From Nemertoderma westbladi (taxonomy: Eukaryota > Xenacoelomorpha > Nemertodermatida > Nemertodermatidae), in contig JAUCBJ010002489.1 in NCBI GenBank assembly GCA_032718475.1, positions 1 through 39,635 on the forward strand: a stretch of DNA of 39,635 bases, read 5' to 3'. The position numbers and the translations under genes are program-made. The notes under the pieces are model-generated. The model was given only the letters and a program-made list of their open reading frames with translations, ran no database searches and had not been told where the DNA came from. Numbering within the stretch: the stretch's first letter is position 1; each line of letters starts with the position of its first letter. This document shows positions 1 to 13,800 of the stretch, in pieces.

Positions 1-1309
1 TTTCCTAATTGGTCTGTTTCTAAACCAACCTTTCCTGATTGGTCTGTATCCTCACTAACCTTTCCTATTTGGTCTGTTTCTACACAAACCTGTCCTGATT
101 GGTCTGTTTCTACACCAACCTTCCCCGATTGGTCTGTTTCTACACCAACCTTTCCTGATTGGTTTGTTTCTACACTAACCTTTCCTGATTGGTCTGTATC
201 CTCACCAACCTTCCCCGATTGGTCTGTTTCTACACCAACCTTTCCTGATTGGTTTGTTTCTACACTAACCTTTCCTGATTGGTCTGTATCCTCACTAACC
301 TTTCCTAATTGGTCTGTTTCTACACAAACCTGTCATGATTGGTCTGTTTCTACACTAACCTTTCCTGACTGGTCTGTATCCTCACTAACCTTTCCTAATT
401 GGTCTGTTTCTACACAAACCTGTCCTGATTGGTCTGTTTCTAAACTAACCTTTCCTGATTGGTCTGTATCCTCACTAACCTTTCCTAATTGGTCTGTTTC
501 TACACAAACCTGTCCTGATTGGTCTGTTTCTACACCAACCTTCCCCGATTGGTCTGTTTCTACACCAACCTTTCCTGATTGGTTTGTTTCTACACTAACC
601 TTTCCTGATTGGTCTGTATCCTCACTAACCTTTCCTAATTGGTCTGTTTTTACACAAACCTGTCCTGATTGGTCAGATTATACACCAACCTTTCCTGATT
701 GGTCTGTTTCTACACCAACCTTTCCTGATTGGTTTGTTTCTACACTAACATTTCCTGATTGGTCTGTATCCTCACTAACCTTTCCTAATTGGTCTGTTTC
801 TACACCAACCTTTCCTGATTGGTCTGTATCCTCACTAACCTTTCCTAATTGGTCTGTTTCTACACCAACCTTTCCTGATTGGTCTGTATTCTCACTAACC
901 TTTCCAAATTGGTCTGTTTCTACACAAACCTGTCCTGATTGGTCTGTTTCTACACTAACCTTTCCTGATTGGTCTGTATCTTCACTAACCTTTCCTAATT
1001 GGTCTGTTTCTACACAAACCTGTCCTGATTGGTCTGTTTCTACACTAACCTTTCCTGATTGGTCTGTATCCTCACTAACCTTTCCTAATTGGTCTGTTTC
1101 TACACCAACCTTTCCTGATTGGTCTGTATCCTCACTAACCTTTCCTAATTGGTCTGTTTCTACACAAACCTGTCCTGATTGGTCTGTTTCTACAATAACC
1201 TTTCCTGATTGGTCTGTATCCTCACTAACCTTTCCTAATTGGTCTGTTTCTACACAAACCTGTCCTGATTGGTCTGTTTCTACACTAACCTTTCCTGATT
1301 GGTCTGTTT
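1..1309. repeat. 30-bp minisatellite at the donor of spectrin exon 8
   Basis: About 43 tandem copies of a 30-bp unit, continuing beyond position 1. In the gene's sense (minus) the unit is AAACAGACCAATCAGGAAAG followed by gttagtgtag: 20 bases of exon end plus ten of intron start. Two sub-types, with gtatcctcac or gtttctacac on the plus strand, often alternate, giving a partial 60-bp dimer order. The last copy (1290-1309) is coding sequence, so the array is anchored in the exon. Only the first ~1.3 kb is visible. Confidence 0.96.
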
Positions 1310-1873
1310 CTTCAACAGACCCTGACAGGACGCCTCGTCTCTCCCCTTCTCATCGCTCATAAAATACAACTCCATCTCGCTCATCCATTGTTCAGCCTCG
1401 TTGGCGTCCTCAAAGTAAGTCTGTGCATCGAAGGACTCTCCGAGCTTCCGGTCGCGATCCCCGATCACCTCGTTCAACTCGTTCCACGCCGTCTCCAACT
1501 GGAAAATCTTCGCGTCAACGAGCTCCGGGTCGCAGAGTTTCTCCTCCGCCAGCTCCCGTCCCGAGTCGCACACCGAGTTGATCCGGGGTTCGTGACACTC
1601 AATATCGTTACGCAGGTTGTTGTTCTTGTTCTGTAGGAGTTGTACCGCAAGCAACGAGTTGCCAACGTCCGGGTTCTCCGCAAGCGGTTTGCGTTCCTCG
1701 ATCCAGAGTAATTCGTCGTCCACATCCCGGAAGAATTGATGGATTCTGAGTTTCTCCTCGAGTTTGCGTCGGCGTTCCTTGAGGGGATCGTCCAACTGCA
1801 CGAATTTGGACTCGACTTCGTTGGATTTTCCGATGGCCTGGACGCAGACCTCCTCTCCGAGGTCGTCAAGGAC
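1290..1873 (-). CDS. beta-spectrin exon 8 of window
   Basis: Acceptor cccttag at 1874-1880. It codes 194 codons plus two bases, from VLDDLGEEVCVQ through HQFFRDVDDELLWIEERK and EAEQWMSEMELYFMSDEK to LLKKQTNQE. It is the longest exon and spans almost two spectrin repeats. The chosen donor is AAAG/gttagt (GT at 1288-1289), the first of a long series of near-identical donors in the 30-bp array, so the exact 3' end is inferred from the spectrin alignment (LLKK...). A stop (TAG) follows in frame four codons after the conserved CAG GAA if this donor is skipped. Confidence 0.92.
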
Positions 1874-4800
1874 CTAAGGGAAATAAAAAAAAAATATTAT
1901 AGAAGCTGTTAGTGGAGTAGTAAGTAGTGTAAGTCCGGTTCCTAAACTACAAGTTTAATGCGCACTGTAAGAGAAAAAACAACCCCACGCCCAACGCCCA
2001 CCGCCCCCCCCCCCCCCCCCCCTTCCCTCTAAGACGTTTTTACTTTATTTTACAATGTCTAACCTAAATAAAAAGGAAAGTTTCATCACCGTTGTATTAC
2101 TTTATGAATAACGTCACATTATTACTGTGTCTTGAACTGGTGGGCGGCATAATGACTATTGGGTTTTATACGTATATTTCATAATGTAATAGAATATTTG
2201 CTACCAATAAATTTAATAACTCAAACAACAAAATACAATGTAGTATCTTAAACTATTCTACAGAATGCTTCTTGGATGTACGACAAATGCTAATAGAACA
2301 AAATATTTATATATTACCAAACGTAAAGAATCATTAACAGTATTATCAATTCAATCACCGATCTTACTCAAACTCGAATAAAAACCTACATCGAAAATAT
2401 ATCAAATGAGTTCCCGAACTAAATGAACCAACGTGCGCCATGAGTTCCCTAACTAAATGAACCAACGTGCGCCATGAGTTCCCGAACTAAATGAACCAAC
2501 GTGCGCCATGAGTTACCAAACTAAATGAACCAACGTGCGCCATGAGTTCCCGAACTAAATGAACCAACGTGCGCCATGAGTTACCAAACTAAATGAACCA
2601 ACGTGCGCCATGAGTTCCCGAACTAAATGAACCAACGTGCGCCATGAGTTACCAAACTAAATGAACCAACGTGCGCCATGAGTTCCCTAACTAAATGAAC
2701 CAACGTGCGCCATGAGTTCCCGAACTAAATGAACCAACGTGCGCCATGAGTTCCCGAACTAAATGAACCAACGTGCGCCATGAGTTACCAAACTAAATGA
2801 ACCAACGTGCGCCATGAGTTCCCGAACTAAATGAACCAACGTGCGCCATGAGTTCCCGAACTAAATGAACCAACGTGCGCCATGAGTTACCAAACTAAAT
2901 GAACCAACGTGCGCCATGAGTTACCAAACTAAATGAACCAACGTGCGCCATGAGTTCCCAAACTAAATGAACCAACGTGCGCCATGAGTTCCCTAACTAA
3001 ATGAACCAACGTGCGCCATGAGTTCCCGAACTAAATGAACCAACGTGCGCCATGAGTTCCCGAACTAAATGAACCAACGTGCGCCATGAGTTCCCGAACT
3101 AAATGAACCAACGTGCGCCATGAGTTACCAAACTAAATGAACCAACGTGCGCCATGAGTTCCCGAACTAAATGAACCAACGTGCGCCATGAGTTCCCGAA
3201 CTAAATGAACCAACCTGCGCCATGAGTTCCCGAACTAAATGAACCAACCTGCGCCATGAGTTCCCGAACTAAATGAACCAACGTGCGCCATGAGTTCCCG
3301 AACTAAATGAACCAACGTGCGCCATGAGTTCCCGAACTAAATGAACCAACGTGCGCCATGAGTTCCCTAACTAAATGAACCAACGTGCGCCATGAGTTCC
3401 CGAACTAAATGAACCAACGTGCGCCATGAGTTCCCGAACTAAATGAACCAACATGCGCCATGAGTTCCCTAACTAAATGAACCAACATGCGCCATGAGTT
3501 CCCTAACTAAATGAACCAACGTGCGCCATGAGTTCCCAAACTAAATGAACCAACGTGCGCCATGAGTTCCCGAACTAAATGAACCAACGTGCGCCATGAG
3601 TTCCCGAACTAAATGAACCAACGTGCGCCATGAGTTACCAAACTAAATGAACCAACGTGCGCCATGAGTTCCCGAACTAAATGAACCAACGTGCGCCATG
3701 AGTTCCCAAACTAAATGAACCAACGTGCGCCATGAGTTCCCGAACTAAATGAACCAACGTGCGCCATGAGTTCCCTAACTAAATGAACCAACGTGCGCCA
3801 TGAGTTCCCTAACTAAATGAACCAACGTGCGCCATGAGTTCCCGAACTAAATGAACCAACGTGCGCCATGAGTTACCGAACTAAATGAACCAACCTGCGC
3901 CATGAGTTACCAAACTAAATGAACCAACGTGCGCCATGAGTTCCCGAACTAAATGAACCAACGTGCGCCATGAGTTACCAAACTAAATGAACCAACGTGC
4001 GCCATGAGTTCCCGAACTAAATGAACCAACGTGCGCCATGAGTTCCCTAACTAAATGAACCAACGTGCGCCATGAGTTCCCTAACTAAATGAACCAACGT
4101 GCGCCATGAGTTCCCTAACTAAATGAACCAACGTGCGCCATGAGTTACCAAACTAAATGAACCAACGTGCGCCATGAGTTCCCGAACTAAATGAACCAAC
4201 GTGCGCCATGAGTTACCAAACTAAATGAACCAACGTGCGCCATGAGTTCCCGAACTAAATGAACCAACGTGCGCCATGAGTTCCCAAACTAAATGAACCA
4301 ACGTGCGCCATGAGTTCCCAAACTAAATGAACCAACGTGCGCCATGAGTTCCCTAACTAAATGAACCAACGTGCGCCATGAGTTCCCTAACTAAATGAAC
4401 CAACGTGCGCCATGAGTTCCCGAACTAAATGAACCAACGTGCGCCATGAGTTACCAAACTAAATGAACCAACGTGCGCCATGAGTTCCCGAACTAAATGA
4501 ACCAACGTGCGCCATGAGTTCCCGAACTAAATGAACCAACGTGCGCCATGAGTTCCCGAACTAAATGAACCAACGTGCGCCATGAGTTCCCAAACTAAAT
4601 GAACCAACGTGCGCCATGAGTTCCCGAACTAAATGAACCAACCTGCGCCATGAGTTCCCAAACTAAATGAACCAACGTGCGCCATGAGTTACCAAACTAA
4701 ATGAACCAACGTGCGCCATGAGTTACCAAACTAAATGAACCAACGTGCGCCATGAGTTCCCGAACTAAATGAACCAACCTGCGCCATGAGTTCCCGAACT

Positions 4801-7800
4801 AAATGAACCAACGTGCGCCATGAGTTACCAAACTAAATGAACCAACGTGCGCCATGAGTTACCAAACTAAATGAACCAACGTGCGCCATGAGTTCCCAAA
4901 CTAAATGAACCAACGTGCGCCATGAGTTACCAAACTAAATGAACCAACGTGCGCCATGAGTTACCAAACTAAATGAACCAACGTGCGCCATGAGTTCCCT
5001 AACTAAATGAACCAACGTGCGCCATGAGTTCCCGAACTAAATGAACCAACCTGCGCCATGAGTTCCCGAACTAAATGAACCAACGTGCGCCATGAGTTAC
5101 CAAACTAAATGAACCAACGTGCGCCATGAGTTCCCTAACTAAATGAACCAACGTGCGCCATGAGTTCCCGAACTAAATGAACCAACGTGCGCCATGAGTT
5201 CCCGAACTAAATGAACCAACCTGCGCCATGAGTTACCAAACTAAATGAACCAACGTGCGCCATGAGTTCCCGAACTAAATGAACCAACATGCGCCATGAG
5301 TTCCCGAACTAAATGAACCAACCTGCGCCATGAGTTACCAAACTAAATGAACCAACGTGCGCCATGAGTTACCAAACTAAATGAACCACCGTGCGCCATG
5401 AGTTCCCTAACTAAATGAACCAACCTGCGCCATGAGTTCCCGAACTAAATGAACCAACGTGCGCCATGAGTTTCCGAACTAAATGAACCAACGTGCGCCA
5501 TGAGTTCCCGAACTAAATGAACCAACCTGCGCCATGAGTTCCCGAACTAAATGAACCAACGTGCGCCATGAGTTACCAAACTAAATGAACCAACGTGCGC
5601 CATGAGTTCCCTAACTAAATGAACCAACCTGCGCCATGAGTTCCCGAACTAAATGAACCAACCTGCGCCATGAGTTCCCGAACTAAATGAACCAACGTGC
5701 GCCATGAGTTACCAAACTAAATGAACCAACGTGCGCCATGAGTTACCAAACTAAATGAACCACCGTGCGCCATGAGTTCCCGAACTAAATGAACCAACGT
5801 GTGCCATGAGTACCCGAACTAAATGAACCAACGTGCGCCATGAGTTCCCAAACTAAATGAACCAACGTGCGCCATGAGTTCCCGAACTAAATGAACCAAC
5901 GTGCGCCATGAGTTCCCAAACTAAATGAACCAACGTGCGCCATGAGTTCCCGAACTAAATGAACCAACGTGCGCCATGAGTTCCCTAACTAAATGAACCA
6001 ACGTGCGCCATGAGTTACCAAACTAAATGAACCAACGTGCGCCATGAGTTCCCGAACTAAATGAACCAACCTGCGCCATGAGTTACCAAACTAAATGAAC
6101 CAACGTGCGCCATGAGTTCCCGAACTAAATGAACCAACGTGCGCCATGAGTTCCCTAACTAAATGAACCAACGTGCGCCATGAGTTCCCTAACTAAATGA
6201 ACCAACCTGCGCCATGAGTTACCAAACTAAATGAACCAACGTGCGCCATGAGTTACCAAACTAAATGAACCAACCTGCGCCATGAGTTCCCTAACTAAAT
6301 GAACCAACCTGCGCCATGAGTTCCCGAACTAAATGAACCAACGTGGGCCATGAGTTCCCGAACTAAATGAACCAACCTGCGCCATGAGTTACCAAACTAA
6401 ATGAACCAACGTGCGCCATGAGTTCCCTAACTAAATGAACCAACCTGCGCCATGAGTTCCCGAACTAAATGAACCAACGTGGGCCATGAGTTCCCGAACT
6501 AAATGAACCAACCTGCGCCATGAGTTACCAAACTAAATGAACCAACGTGCGCCATGAGTTACCAAACTAAATGAACCAACGTGCGCCATGAGTTCCCAAA
6601 CTAAATGAACCAACGTGCGCCATGAGTTCCCGAACTAAATGAACCAACGTGCGCCATGAGTTCCCTAACTAAATGAACCAACGTGTGCCATGAGTTACCA
6701 AACTAAATGAACCAACGTGCGCCATGAGTTCCCTAACTAAATGAACCAACGTGCGCCATGAGTTCCCGAACTAAATGAACCAACGTGCGCCATGAGTTCC
6801 CGAACTAAATGAACCAACCTGCGCCATGAGTTACCAAACTAAATGAACCAACGTGCGCCATGAGTTCCCGAACTAAATGAACCAACGTGCGCCATGAGTT
6901 CCCGAACTAAATGAACCAACCTGCGCCATGAGTTACCAAACTAAATGAACCAACGTGCGCCATGAGTTACCAAACTAAATGAACCACCGTGTGCCATGAG
7001 TTCCCTAACTAAATGAACCAACCTGCGCCATGAGTTCCCGAACTAAATGAACCAACGTGCGCCATGAGTTTCCGAACTAAATGAACCAACGTGCGCCATG
7101 AGTTCCCGAACTAAATGAACCAACCTGCGCCATGAGTTCCCGAACTAAATGAACCAACGTGCACCATGAGTTACCAAACTAAATGAACCAACGTGCGCCA
7201 TGAGTTCCCTAACTAAATGAACCAACCTGCGCCATGAGTTCCCGAACTAAATGAACCAACCTGCGCCATGAGTTCCCGAACTAAATGAACCAACGTGCGC
7301 CATGAGTTACCAAACTAAATGAACCAACGTGCGCCATGAGTTACCAAACTAAATGAACCACCGTGCGCCATGAGTTCCCGAACTAAATGAACCAACGTGT
7401 GCCATGAGTACCCGAACTAAATGAACCAACGTGCGCCATGAGTTCCCAAACTAAATGAACCAACATGCGCCATGAGTTCCCGAACTAAATGAACCAACGT
7501 GCGCCATGAGTTCCCAAACTAAATGAACCAACGTGCGCCATGAGTTCCCGAACTAAATGAACCAACGTGCGCCATGAGTTCCCGAACTAAATGAACCAAC
7601 GTGCGCCATGAGTTACCAAACTAAATGAACCAACGTGCGCCATGAGTTCCCGAACTAAATGAACCAACCTGCGCCATGAGTTACCAAACTAAATGAACCA
7701 ACGTGCGCCATGAGTTCCCGAACTAAATGAACCAACGTGCGCCATGAGTTCCCTAACTAAATGAACCAACGTGCGCCATGAGTTCCCTAACTAAATGAAC

Positions 7801-10800
7801 CAACCTGCGCCATGAGTTACCAAACTAAATGAACCAACGTGCGCCATGAGTTACCAAACTAAATGAACCAACCTGCGCCATGAGTTCCCGAACTAAATGA
7901 ACCAACGTGCGCCATGAGATACCGAACTAAATGAACCAACGTGCGCCATGAGTTACCAAACTAAATGAACCAACGTGCGCCATGAGTTCCCTAACTAAAT
8001 GAACCAACCTGCGCCATGAGTTACCAAACTAAATGAACCAACGTGCGCCATATGAGTTCCCGAACTAAATGAACCAACGTGTGCCATGAGTACCCGAACT
8101 AAATGAACCAACGTGCGCCATGAGTTCCCAAACTAAATGAACCAACGTGCGCCATGAGTTCCCGAACTAAATGAACCAACGTGCGCCATGAGTTCCCAAA
8201 CTAAATGAACCAACGTGCGCCATGAGTTCCCGAACTAAATGAACCAACGTGCGCCATGAGTTCCCTAACTAAATGAACCAACGTGTGCCATGAGTACCCG
8301 AACTAAATGAACCAACGTGCGCCATGAGTTCCCAAACTAAATGAACCAACGTGCGCCATGAGTTCCCGAACTAAATGAACCAACGTGCGCCATGAGTTCC
8401 CAAACTAAATGAACCAACGTGCGCCATGAGTTCCCGAACTAAATGAACCAACGTGCGCCATGAGTTCCCTAACTAAATGAACCAACGTGCGCCATGAGTT
8501 ACCAAACTAAATGAACCAACGTGCGCCATGAGTTCCCGAACTAAATGAACCAACCTGCGCCATGAGTTACCAAACTAAATGAACCAACGTGCGCCATGAG
8601 TTCCCGAACTAAATGAACCAACGTGCGCCATGAGTTCCCTAACTAAATGAACCAACGTGCGCCATGAGTTCCCTAACTAAATGAACCAACCTGCGCCATG
8701 AGTTACCAAACTAAATGAACCAACGTGCGCCATGAGTTACCAAACTAAATGAACCAACCTGCGCCATGAGTTCCCGAACTAAATGAACCAACGTGCGCCA
8801 TGAGATACCGAACTAAATGAACCAACAACGTGCGCCATGAGTTACCAAACTAAATGAACCAACGTGCGCCATGAGTTCCCTAACTAAATGAACCAACCTG
8901 CGCCATGAGTTACCAAACTAAATGAACCAACGTGCGCCATGAGTTCCCTAACTAAATGAACCAACGTGCGCCATGAGTTACCAAACTAAATGAACCAACG
9001 TGCGCCATGAGTTCCCGAACTAAATGAACCAACCTGCGCCATGAGTTACCAAACTAAATGAACCAACGTGCGCCATGAGTTCCCGAACTAAATGAACCAA
9101 CGTGCGCCATGAGTTACCAAACTAAATGAACCAACCTGCGCCATGAGTTCCCGAACTAAATGAACCAACGTGCGCCATGAGATACCGAACTAAATGAACC
9201 AACATGCGCCATGAGTTCCCGAACTAAATAAACCAAAGTGCACCATGAGTTCCCGAACTAAATGAACCAACATGCGCCATGAGTTCCCTAACTAAATAAA
9301 CCAACGTGCGCCATGAGTTCCCTAACTAAATGAACCTACGTGCGCCATGAGATACCGAACTAAATGAACCAACGTGCGCCATGAGATACCGAACTAAATG
9401 AACCAACGTGCGCCATGAGTTCCCGAACTAAATGAACCAACGTGCGCCATGAGATACCGAACTAAATGAACCAACGTGCGCCATGAGTTCCCGAACTAAA
9501 TGAACCAACATGCGCCATGAGTTCCCGAACTATATGAACCAATGTGCGCCATGAGTTCCCGAACTAAATGAACCAACGTGCGCCATGAGATACCGAACTA
9601 AATGAACCAACCTGCGCCATGAGTTCCCGAACTAAATGAACCAACGTGCGCCATGAGATACCGAACTAAATGAACCAACGTGCGCCATGAGTTCCCGAAC
9701 TAAATAAACCAAAGTGCACCATGAGTTCCCGAACTAAATGAACCAACATGCGCCATGAGTTCCCGAACTAAATGAACCAACGTGCGCCATGAGATACCGA
9801 ACTAAATGAACCAAAGTGCACCATGAGTTCCCTAACTAAATGAACCAACCTGCGCCATGAGTTCCCGAACTAAATGAACCAACGTGCGCCATGAGTTCCC
9901 GAACTAAATGATCCAACGTGCGCCATGAGTTCCCGAACTAAATAAACCAACGTGCGCCATGAGTTGCCGAACTAAATGAACCAACGTGCGCCATGAGTTC
10001 CCGAACTAAATGAACCAACGTGCGCCATGAGTTACCAAACTAAATGAACCAACATGCGCCATGAGTTCCCGAACTAAATGAACCAACGTGCGCCATGAGA
10101 TACCGAACTAAATGAACCAACGTGCGCCATGAGTTCCCTAACTAAATGAACCAACGTGCGCCATGAGTTCCCGAACTAAATGAACCTACGTGCGCCATGA
10201 GTTCCCTAACTAAATGAACCAACCTGCGCCATGAGTTACCGAACTAAATGAACCAACGTGCGCCATGAGTTCCCGAACTAAATGATCCAACGTGCGCCAT
10301 GAGTTCCCGAACTAAATAAACCAACGTGCGCCATGTGTTGCCGAACTAAATGAACCAACGTGCGCCATGAGTTCCCGAACTAAATGAACCAACGTGCGCC
10401 ATGAGTTCCCGAACTAAATGAACCAACGTGCGCCATGAGTTACCAAACTAAATGAACCAACATGCGCCATGAGTTCCCGAACTAAATGAACCAACGTGCG
10501 CCATGATATACCGAACTAAATGAACCAACCTGCGACATGAGTTCCCGAACTAAATGAACCAACGTGCGCCATGAGTTCCCGAACTAAATGAACCAACGTG
10601 CGCCATGAGTTACCAAACTAAATGAACCAACATGCGCCATGAGTTCCCGAACTAAATGAACCAACCTGCGACATATGTTCCCGAACTAAATGAACCAACG
10701 TGCGCCATGAGTTCCCGAACTAAATGAACCAACCTGCGCCTGTCCATGCAGTTCCCGAACTAAATGAACCTACGTGCGCCATGAGTTCCCGAACTAAATG

Positions 10801-13800
10801 AACCAACCTGCGCCTGTCCATGAAGTTCCCGAACTTGATGCTGCCGAACTACCAACTGATCCTCGTAAATCTTCTGCTTCTGCAACTCGAGATTAACCGT
10901 AGTTAAGTTGGTGGTGGTGTCTTCCACAGTGAGCTGTTTCTCGAGATCAGTCATCCAGGTATCTATATCGTCCACGGTCTGGTTAAACAACGTCTCCTTA
11001 TTGGCGTCGAATAGTTTCTGCCCCTTAGCCCGAGTGGCCGCATCCAACTCATCGAATTCCACGCGGATTCTATCCATTTCCTCTCCGACCATCTCAGCGG
11101 AATCCGGTCTCTCTTCCGCTATGGCGTCGGCTTTCTTCTGTAGAGCGTCGATTCTGGCTCGATTGGCTTGGATCTCCGCTTCAAACGCCTAAAAAATTAT
11201 TTCTTATTAACATAATGCAAGTGATTAATTAAATTAAAAATACATTAAATTAAATTAACATAAATAAGTCATTAACATAAAAGTGTTGGAAATTCTTTCC
11301 ACGGACTTATTATTATAACTTTCGTTGGAAACATATTTTAGCAAATTCGGCAATGACGTCTAGGTGGGATCGAACCGGTGACTTCCATGTTCGAAGTCTG
11401 GAGCTTTAACAATTCCGCTAGCGGCTCAGACGGTAGACATGGAAAAACTACCTGATATTATATTGTATGGCCGCAATTTACGTTTGGGAGGACGTGATGA
11501 TATAACGTAGTCAATGATATCAAAGTTCCAGATCTACATTCTATATCTGAGACACTAGCAGAATAGTACAACCAAAACACCAATATATTTTAGCTGACAC
11601 ATGGTTACGCGATCACTGATTAACTGTACCTGGTGTTTCTGCCATTTGGTCTGGAGATTCCTCGCGTCCGCCATCGAGTCGTCCGTTGCTGTCAGCATCT
11701 TCTCATTGATCCACAGATGGGTATCCTCCCCCTCCTCCAACCAACTGTGGACGATCAGACTCTCTCTCAGCACGCTGAGAATCCGCTCCGCCTCCGAGCG
11801 GTTTTGGTTCCTACGCGCCTCCAATTCCTCCACCTAAACGGAATAAGATTACAAGGAACTCGATAGAAATCAGAACCAGTAAATGGGGATATGGATACAG
11901 TGATACATACAGTGTTTAAAATTAAAACAATAAGTTTAGTATCATAAATCAATTTAGTTTTATACTATATATAAGGTGATGGATATTATATTGCTGATGG
12001 AAATAATGGTGATGGATATAAGGTGGAGGTTTGGGTTAGTTTTATATACTTGGGGTTTGGTCGTATGATTTACTCACCTTGGCCCGAATCCGATCCTCGT
12101 AAATATGTTTATCTTCGATTAAACTCCTACCGAACCCGATGACGCTGTTTATCTTCTGGTCGTTGGCGTCCAGCGTTGCTAGGTAATCATCGTATAACTT
12201 TATCTGTTCGTTGGTTTTAACTAAAGTGCTGGGCGCTTCTGATCCCTTACTGAGGAAGTTGTCCTAATGAAATAATAACAAAATATTGTGGATTAAAAAT
12301 AATTTAGATTAATAAAGGACATATTAACAACGTGCGGTGTGAAGGTATAAAATATATTAAATTACTATTAAAGTTTTGTTAATTATGTATTCAAGGTAGG
12401 ACTTAATTAATCTTACCTGTCGGTTTAGTAACACGTCAGCCTGTTTGGCGTCCCGAACAAACAATTCGTAGCTGTGAGATTGACCGAGGAACTGTTGTCT
12501 GTTGTTCCACATTGAGCCCAAATCGTTCCACCCCTTGTCCAACCCATCCAATCGCTGCTTTAGGAACACGTATTGTGTGTCATCCTGGCCTTCTGTGACC
12601 TGTGAAAATTTAATAATCACCATGGAGGTCAGAAAATGATTAATTTATTAGGAACCCCAACGAAATTTTCCAACAGATGTCCCACTAGGCTGCACTAACA
12701 ACTCACCCCCTTACCTTGTGTCCCACTAGGCTACACTAACAACTCACCCCCTTACCTTGTGTCCCACTAGGCTACACTAACAACTCACCCCCTTACCTTG
12801 TGTCCCACTAGGCTGCACTAACAACTCACCCCCTTACCTTGTGTCCCACTAGGCTACACTAACAACTCACCCCCTTACCTTGTGTCCCACTAGGCTACAC
12901 TAACAACTCATCCCCTTACCTTGTGTCCCACTAGGCTGCACTAACAACTCATCCCCTTACCTTGTGTCCCACTAGGCTGCACTAACAACTCATCCCCTTA
13001 CCTTGTGTCCCAGTAGGCTGCACTAACAACTCATCCCCTTACCTTGTGTCCCACTAGGCTGCACTAACAACTCATCCCCTTACCTTGTGTCCCACTAGGC
13101 TGCACTAACAACTCATCCCATTACCTTGTGTCCCACTAGGCTACACTAACAACTCACCCCCTTACCTTGTGTCCCACTAGGCTACACTAACAACTCACCC
13201 CCTTACCTTGTGTCCCACTAGGCTGCACTAACAACTCATCCCATTACCTTGTGTCCCACTAGGCTGCACTAACAACTCATCCCCTTACCTTGTGTCCCAC
13301 TAGGCTACACTAACAACTCATCCCCTTACCTTGTGTCCCACTAGGCTCCACTAACAACTCATCCCCTTTCCTTGTGTCCCACTAGGCTACACTAACAACT
13401 CATCCCCTTACCTTGTGTCCCACTAGGCTGCACTAACAACTCATCCCCTTACCTTGTGTCCCACTAGGCTGCACTAACAACTCATCCCCTTACCTTGTGT
13501 CCCACTAGGCTACACTAACAACTCACCCCCTTACCTTGTGTCCCACTAGGCTGCACTAACAACTCATCCCCTTACCTTGTGTCCCACTAGGCTGCACTAA
13601 CAACTCATCACCTTACCTTGTGTCCCACTAGGCTACACTAACAACTCATCCCCTTACCTTGTGTCCCACTAGGCTGCACTAACAACTCATCCCCTTACCT
13701 TGTGTCCCATTAGGCTGCACTAACAACTCATCCCCTTACCTTGTGTCCCATTAGGCTACACTAACAACTCATCCCCTTACCTTGTGTCCCACTAGGCTGC

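Noticed and set aside
1388-1636. Plus-strand ORFs opposite spectrin exons (also 10908-11192, 11601-11866, 15861-16139, 16369-16590)
   Set aside because: They are shadows of the well-conserved minus-strand spectrin exons.
11358-11440. Functional tRNA gene
   Set aside because: A and B boxes fit, but the T stem is mispaired and the acceptor stem is incomplete; a SINE head or pseudogene is more likely.
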